8,429 nt of DNA, taken from Alectryocaccomicrobium faecavium. Lineage in GTDB: Bacteria > Bacillota > Clostridia > Christensenellales > Aristaeellaceae. The first letter of the stretch is position 1. Each line of letters starts with the position of its first letter. Shown here piece after piece: positions 6,781-8,429 of the stretch. The stretch covers positions 1-8,429 of the forward strand of contig DVOT01000077.1 in NCBI GenBank assembly GCA_018713425.1, in the 5' to 3' direction. The notes below the pieces were generated by a model, which was not told where the DNA came from, ran no database searches, and saw nothing but the letters and a program-made list of their open reading frames with translations. The translations under genes and the position numbers were made by a program.

Positions 6781-7350
6781 ATGGGTCAAGCAATAGAGCG
6801 CATAGAAACGCGACGGCTGATTCTGCGCCATTTTGCGCGGGAAGATTGGCGCGATTTGCAGGAAATTGCCATAAGCAAGGAGCAGGATGACTTTTCCGCG
6901 TGCGACTTCGCGTGGCCCACGGATGCAGAAGGCGTGCAGGCTGCTTGCGCGTATTTCGCGGCGGATGCGGCGAACTGGGCCGTTGCGCTCAAAGAGACGG
7001 GAAAGGTGATCTGTTTTGTTCGCCAGAATGGCATCGAGGCTGGGCAGGAAATGGACATTGGCCACCTTGTCAACTGGGCGTACGCGGGACAGGGCTATGA
7101 AGAAGAGGCGCTGTGCGCGCTGTACCGGTGGGTATTTTCGGAAATGGGTGTGAAAGCCATTCTTGCGCGGTGGGCGGCGGCGGATGAGGAGAAACTCGCG
7201 CCCCTTAAGGCGCTTGGCATGCGGTGCGTAAGCGTGCATATGGGCGACTATTTTCAACCCAACGCAAAGGGATTGACCGGTCAGTTTGCGGGAGCCACCT
7301 ATCGAATCACGAAAGAGGAATTTGCACAGCGCTATGGGCTGCGGCAATAG
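6781..7350 (+). CDS. GNAT family N-acetyltransferase
   Basis: Likely transfers an acetyl group from acetyl-CoA to an amine on an unknown small molecule or protein. The N-terminus IETRRLILRHFAREDW (8-23) is typical of RimJ/RimL-like (Acetyltransf_3) GNATs. The strand HLVNWAYAGQGYEEEAL (95-111) is the acetyl-CoA pyrophosphate-binding loop, with AGQGYEEEA fitting Q/R-x-x-G-x-A/G loosely. It is followed by the helix ALYRWVFSEMGVKAILARW (113-131) and the usual late segment EEKLAPLKALGMRCV (136-150). The 189 residues are normal for the family. GGGGGAG (6768-6774) sits 6 nt upstream of the ATG and overlaps the previous stop region. The 12-nt gap places it as the last gene of the plus operon, ahead of a strong terminator. 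The substrate cannot be read from the sequence; functional linkage to its two operon partners is inferred. Confidence 0.88.
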   Translation: MGQAIERIETRRLILRHFAREDWRDLQEIAISKEQDDFSACDFAWPTDAEGVQAACAYFAADAANWAVALKETGKVICFVRQNGIEAGQEMDIGHLVNWAYAGQGYEEEALCALYRWVFSEMGVKAILARWAAADEEKLAPLKALGMRCVSVHMGDYFQPNAKGLTGQFAGATYRITKEEFAQRYGLRQ

Positions 7351-7376
7351 CGGTATTTGTCGTTTGTTGCGAAAAG

Positions 7377-7417
7377 GAATGGCCTTGGCCGCTTTGGCGG
7401 CAAAGGCCATTCTTTTT
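7377..7417. terminator. Strong bidirectional intrinsic terminator
   Basis: GAATGGCCTT (7377-7386) pairs perfectly with AAGGCCATTC (7403-7412). After one G/A mismatch (7387/7402), GCCGC (7388-7392) pairs with GCGGC (7397-7401) around the loop TTTG. Five T follow (7413-7417) on the plus strand, and AAAA lies before the stem at 7372-7375, giving a T tract on the minus strand too. It sits between the convergent GNAT gene and the membrane-protein gene and would end transcription from both sides. Confidence 0.93.
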
Positions 7418-7447
7418 GCGGCGGCGCGCGCCGCGATGCGGTTTGCT

Positions 7448-8143
7448 TTAGGCATCCCGCTTATGGGAGGTGAAAATCGCGTTTTTGCACAAAAATTCGT
7501 CGAACGGCCGCATGAAAATTCCCGGAACGCCGCGGCGGAAGTAGCGGCTGGTGGAAGGCAGCAGGGCCACGGTGCCGATAAGGCACACGATCATATCCTG
7601 CATGGAATCGTGGATGCCCATGGTCGCCACGCGCTGCATGTCGATGCCGGTGAGCATGCTCAAAAAGTACTCGCCGATTTCCCACAGCCCGGCCACGCAT
7701 AGGGAGGTTGCGGCGCAGAAAACCATCAGCAAATTTCGGTCGCTCTTTTCCACCGCGTGGTTGGCCTTCAAAAAATAAAACAGCGGGTGCGCCAGCAGGT
7801 ATACAAAGCTGCCGGATAGCATGTGCGCCAGCTTGTCGTAGGCGCGCAGCCGGGCGTATCCGCCCAGCAATTCCCCGCCCGTGTAGGCGATCAGCGTGAA
7901 TATATAAATGAAGATATCCATTTGGTGCACGCGCTTTAGCCGCGTGAGACGGTAAAATGCGTGCATCACGGGAAACAGTGCCAGCGTGCCCAGGGCCAGG
8001 CCCGTGTGGTAAAGGTCGCGGGAGAGGGCATAGTGCGTAAGGAGCGCGAGGTTGAGCGCCGCATAGCTGGCTTGCACAAGTTTGCTGGCGCGTGCCAGGC
8101 GCGCTTCATCGTAGGGACGCGGCGTGCTGATTTCCGGGGCCAC
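7448..8143 (-). CDS. YjdF/DUF2238-type integral membrane protein
   Basis: Predicted inner-membrane protein of unknown function. Numbered from the GTG start (231 residues), hydrophobic segments lie at about 24-41, 45-64, 76-95, 106-125, 137-159 and 180-199, giving six helices and a positively charged C-terminal tail. Family-like polar residues sit in or at the helices: YDKLAHMLSG (102-111, D103, K104, H107), WEIGE (154-158, E155, E158) and HDSMQDM (178-184, D179, D183). This DK-H...E-E...D-D pattern is what I associate with YjdF/DUF2238 proteins and hints at ion or metal handling, unproven. An in-frame TTG at 8161 would add six residues, but AGGAGG (8152-8157) lies 8 nt before GTG 8143 and inside that extension, so GTG is preferred. 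The gene stands alone with its own promoter and converges on the plus operon. Confidence 0.8.
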   Translation of the reverse strand: MAPEISTPRPYDEARLARASKLVQASYAALNLALLTHYALSRDLYHTGLALGTLALFPVMHAFYRLTRLKRVHQMDIFIYIFTLIAYTGGELLGGYARLRAYDKLAHMLSGSFVYLLAHPLFYFLKANHAVEKSDRNLLMVFCAATSLCVAGLWEIGEYFLSMLTGIDMQRVATMGIHDSMQDMIVCLIGTVALLPSTSRYFRRGVPGIFMRPFDEFLCKNAIFTSHKRDA

Positions 8144-8151
8144 AAAACATT

Positions 8152-8157
8152 CCTCCT
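8152..8157 (-). promoter_or_regulatory. Shine-Dalgarno that fixes the start of the membrane-protein gene
   Basis: On the minus strand AGGAGG at 8157-8152 is followed 8 nt later by GTG at 8143. The alternative TTG at 8161 lies upstream of this site, so it would place the Shine-Dalgarno within the coding region. The ATG between them (8150-8148) is out of frame. Confidence 0.75.
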
Positions 8158-8177
8158 GCAATGGTTCTTATGCGATC

Positions 8178-8186
8178 ATCATAGCA
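8178..8186 (-). promoter_or_regulatory. Extended -10 promoter of the membrane-protein gene
   Basis: On the minus strand TGCTATGAT (8186-8178) is an extended -10 box: TGN followed by TATGAT, one mismatch to consensus. The -35 at 17 bp upstream (TTTCTG) is poor, as is common for extended -10 promoters. The start would be near 8171, about 28 nt before the GTG. Confidence 0.55.
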
Positions 8187-8313
8187 TGAGAATATGACGG
8201 CAGAAACGCCTTTGTGTGAAAAAGCGCGCACGATTTTTTGCCGGTAAGTTGAGGTTGCGAAAGGACGGCCAAAATTCTTTCGCGGCCCGATGGCGCGTAT
8301 CCGCGAAAAAAGC

Positions 8314-8342
8314 TTGAAGAAGCGCGGGGAATATGGTACAAT
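8314..8342 (+). promoter_or_regulatory. Sigma-A promoter of the right-edge gene
   Basis: TTGAAG (8314-8319) and TACAAT (8337-8342) are spaced by exactly 17 bp. This is the best-matched promoter in the window. Transcription would begin near 8349, about 25 nt before the TTG start at 8374. Confidence 0.75.
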
Positions 8343-8373
8343 AGGTATAGAGACGAAAGGGCGGCGAAGCGCG

Positions 8374-8429
8374 TTGGAACACAAGACAAAAGTGGCGGAA
8401 GACCTGGAACTCACCGAGGCGCAGGCGCG
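8374..8429 (+). CDS. 5' end of a gene running off the window
   Basis: A TTG codon opens a frame reading LEHKTKVAEDLELTEAQA (first residue Met if initiated) that stays open to the edge. Support comes from the strong promoter 31 bp upstream and a purine-rich AAAGGGCGG (8356-8364) ending 9 nt before the start. An in-frame GTG at 8392 is a weaker alternative without a ribosome binding site. The 18 codons, charged and helix-prone, are too few to recognise a family. Confidence 0.6.
   Translation, partial: MEHKTKVAEDLELTEAQA

Noticed and set aside
4345..7455. 1036-codon open reading frame on the minus strand
   Set aside because: It lies in register opposite three well-supported genes, has no ribosome binding site, is Arg/His/Ala-rich without recognisable domains, and runs through their terminator and promoter. 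It is a codon-usage shadow.
8106..8414. 102-codon minus-strand frame at the right edge
   Set aside because: It overlaps both promoters and the start of two better-supported genes, with no family resemblance.

Overview
The window is GC-rich bacterial DNA (roughly 60% G+C by eye). It has strong AGGAGG-type ribosome binding sites, TTG/GTG starts alongside ATG, sigma-A-like promoters with 17-bp spacers, and gene families common in anaerobic Clostridia. My best guess is an anaerobic, probably gut-associated, clostridial Firmicute (Oscillospiraceae/Christensenellales-like). This is inference from style and gene content; the window holds no taxonomic marker.

Layout. Positions 1-493 hold no convincing gene but are full of inverted repeats, including a MITE-like element of about 320 bp (161-481) that abuts the end of the first operon. 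Positions 494-4287, minus strand, are a tight three-gene operon transcribed in the order nagB-like, uxaB, uxaA. Positions 4288-4536 are a divergent promoter region with a 12-bp GC palindrome between the two promoters. Positions 4537-7350, plus strand, are a second tight operon: a ferredoxin-type aldo/keto reductase-like protein with two 4Fe-4S motifs, a 352-residue protein of unknown function that resembles a papain-like/BtrH-type fold lacking its nucleophile, and a GNAT acetyltransferase. A very strong bidirectional hairpin terminator follows (7377-7417). Positions 7448-8143, minus strand, encode a six-helix membrane protein of the YjdF/DUF2238 type. Positions 8162-8373 are a second divergent promoter region, and a new plus-strand gene starts at 8374 and runs off the window.

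How the genes work together. UxaB (tagaturonate to altronate) and UxaA (altronate to 2-keto-3-deoxygluconate) are consecutive steps of D-galacturonate catabolism, so the minus operon serves pectin-type uronate use. The leading gene belongs to the NagB sugar-phosphate deaminase/isomerase fold but has non-standard active-site residues, so its substrate is open. Uronate isomerase, KDG kinase/aldolase and a transporter are not in the window and must lie elsewhere. The plus operon has no assigned pathway. Its first two proteins both look like enzyme folds that lost their textbook catalytic residues, and this cassette is the most plausible undescribed system here.
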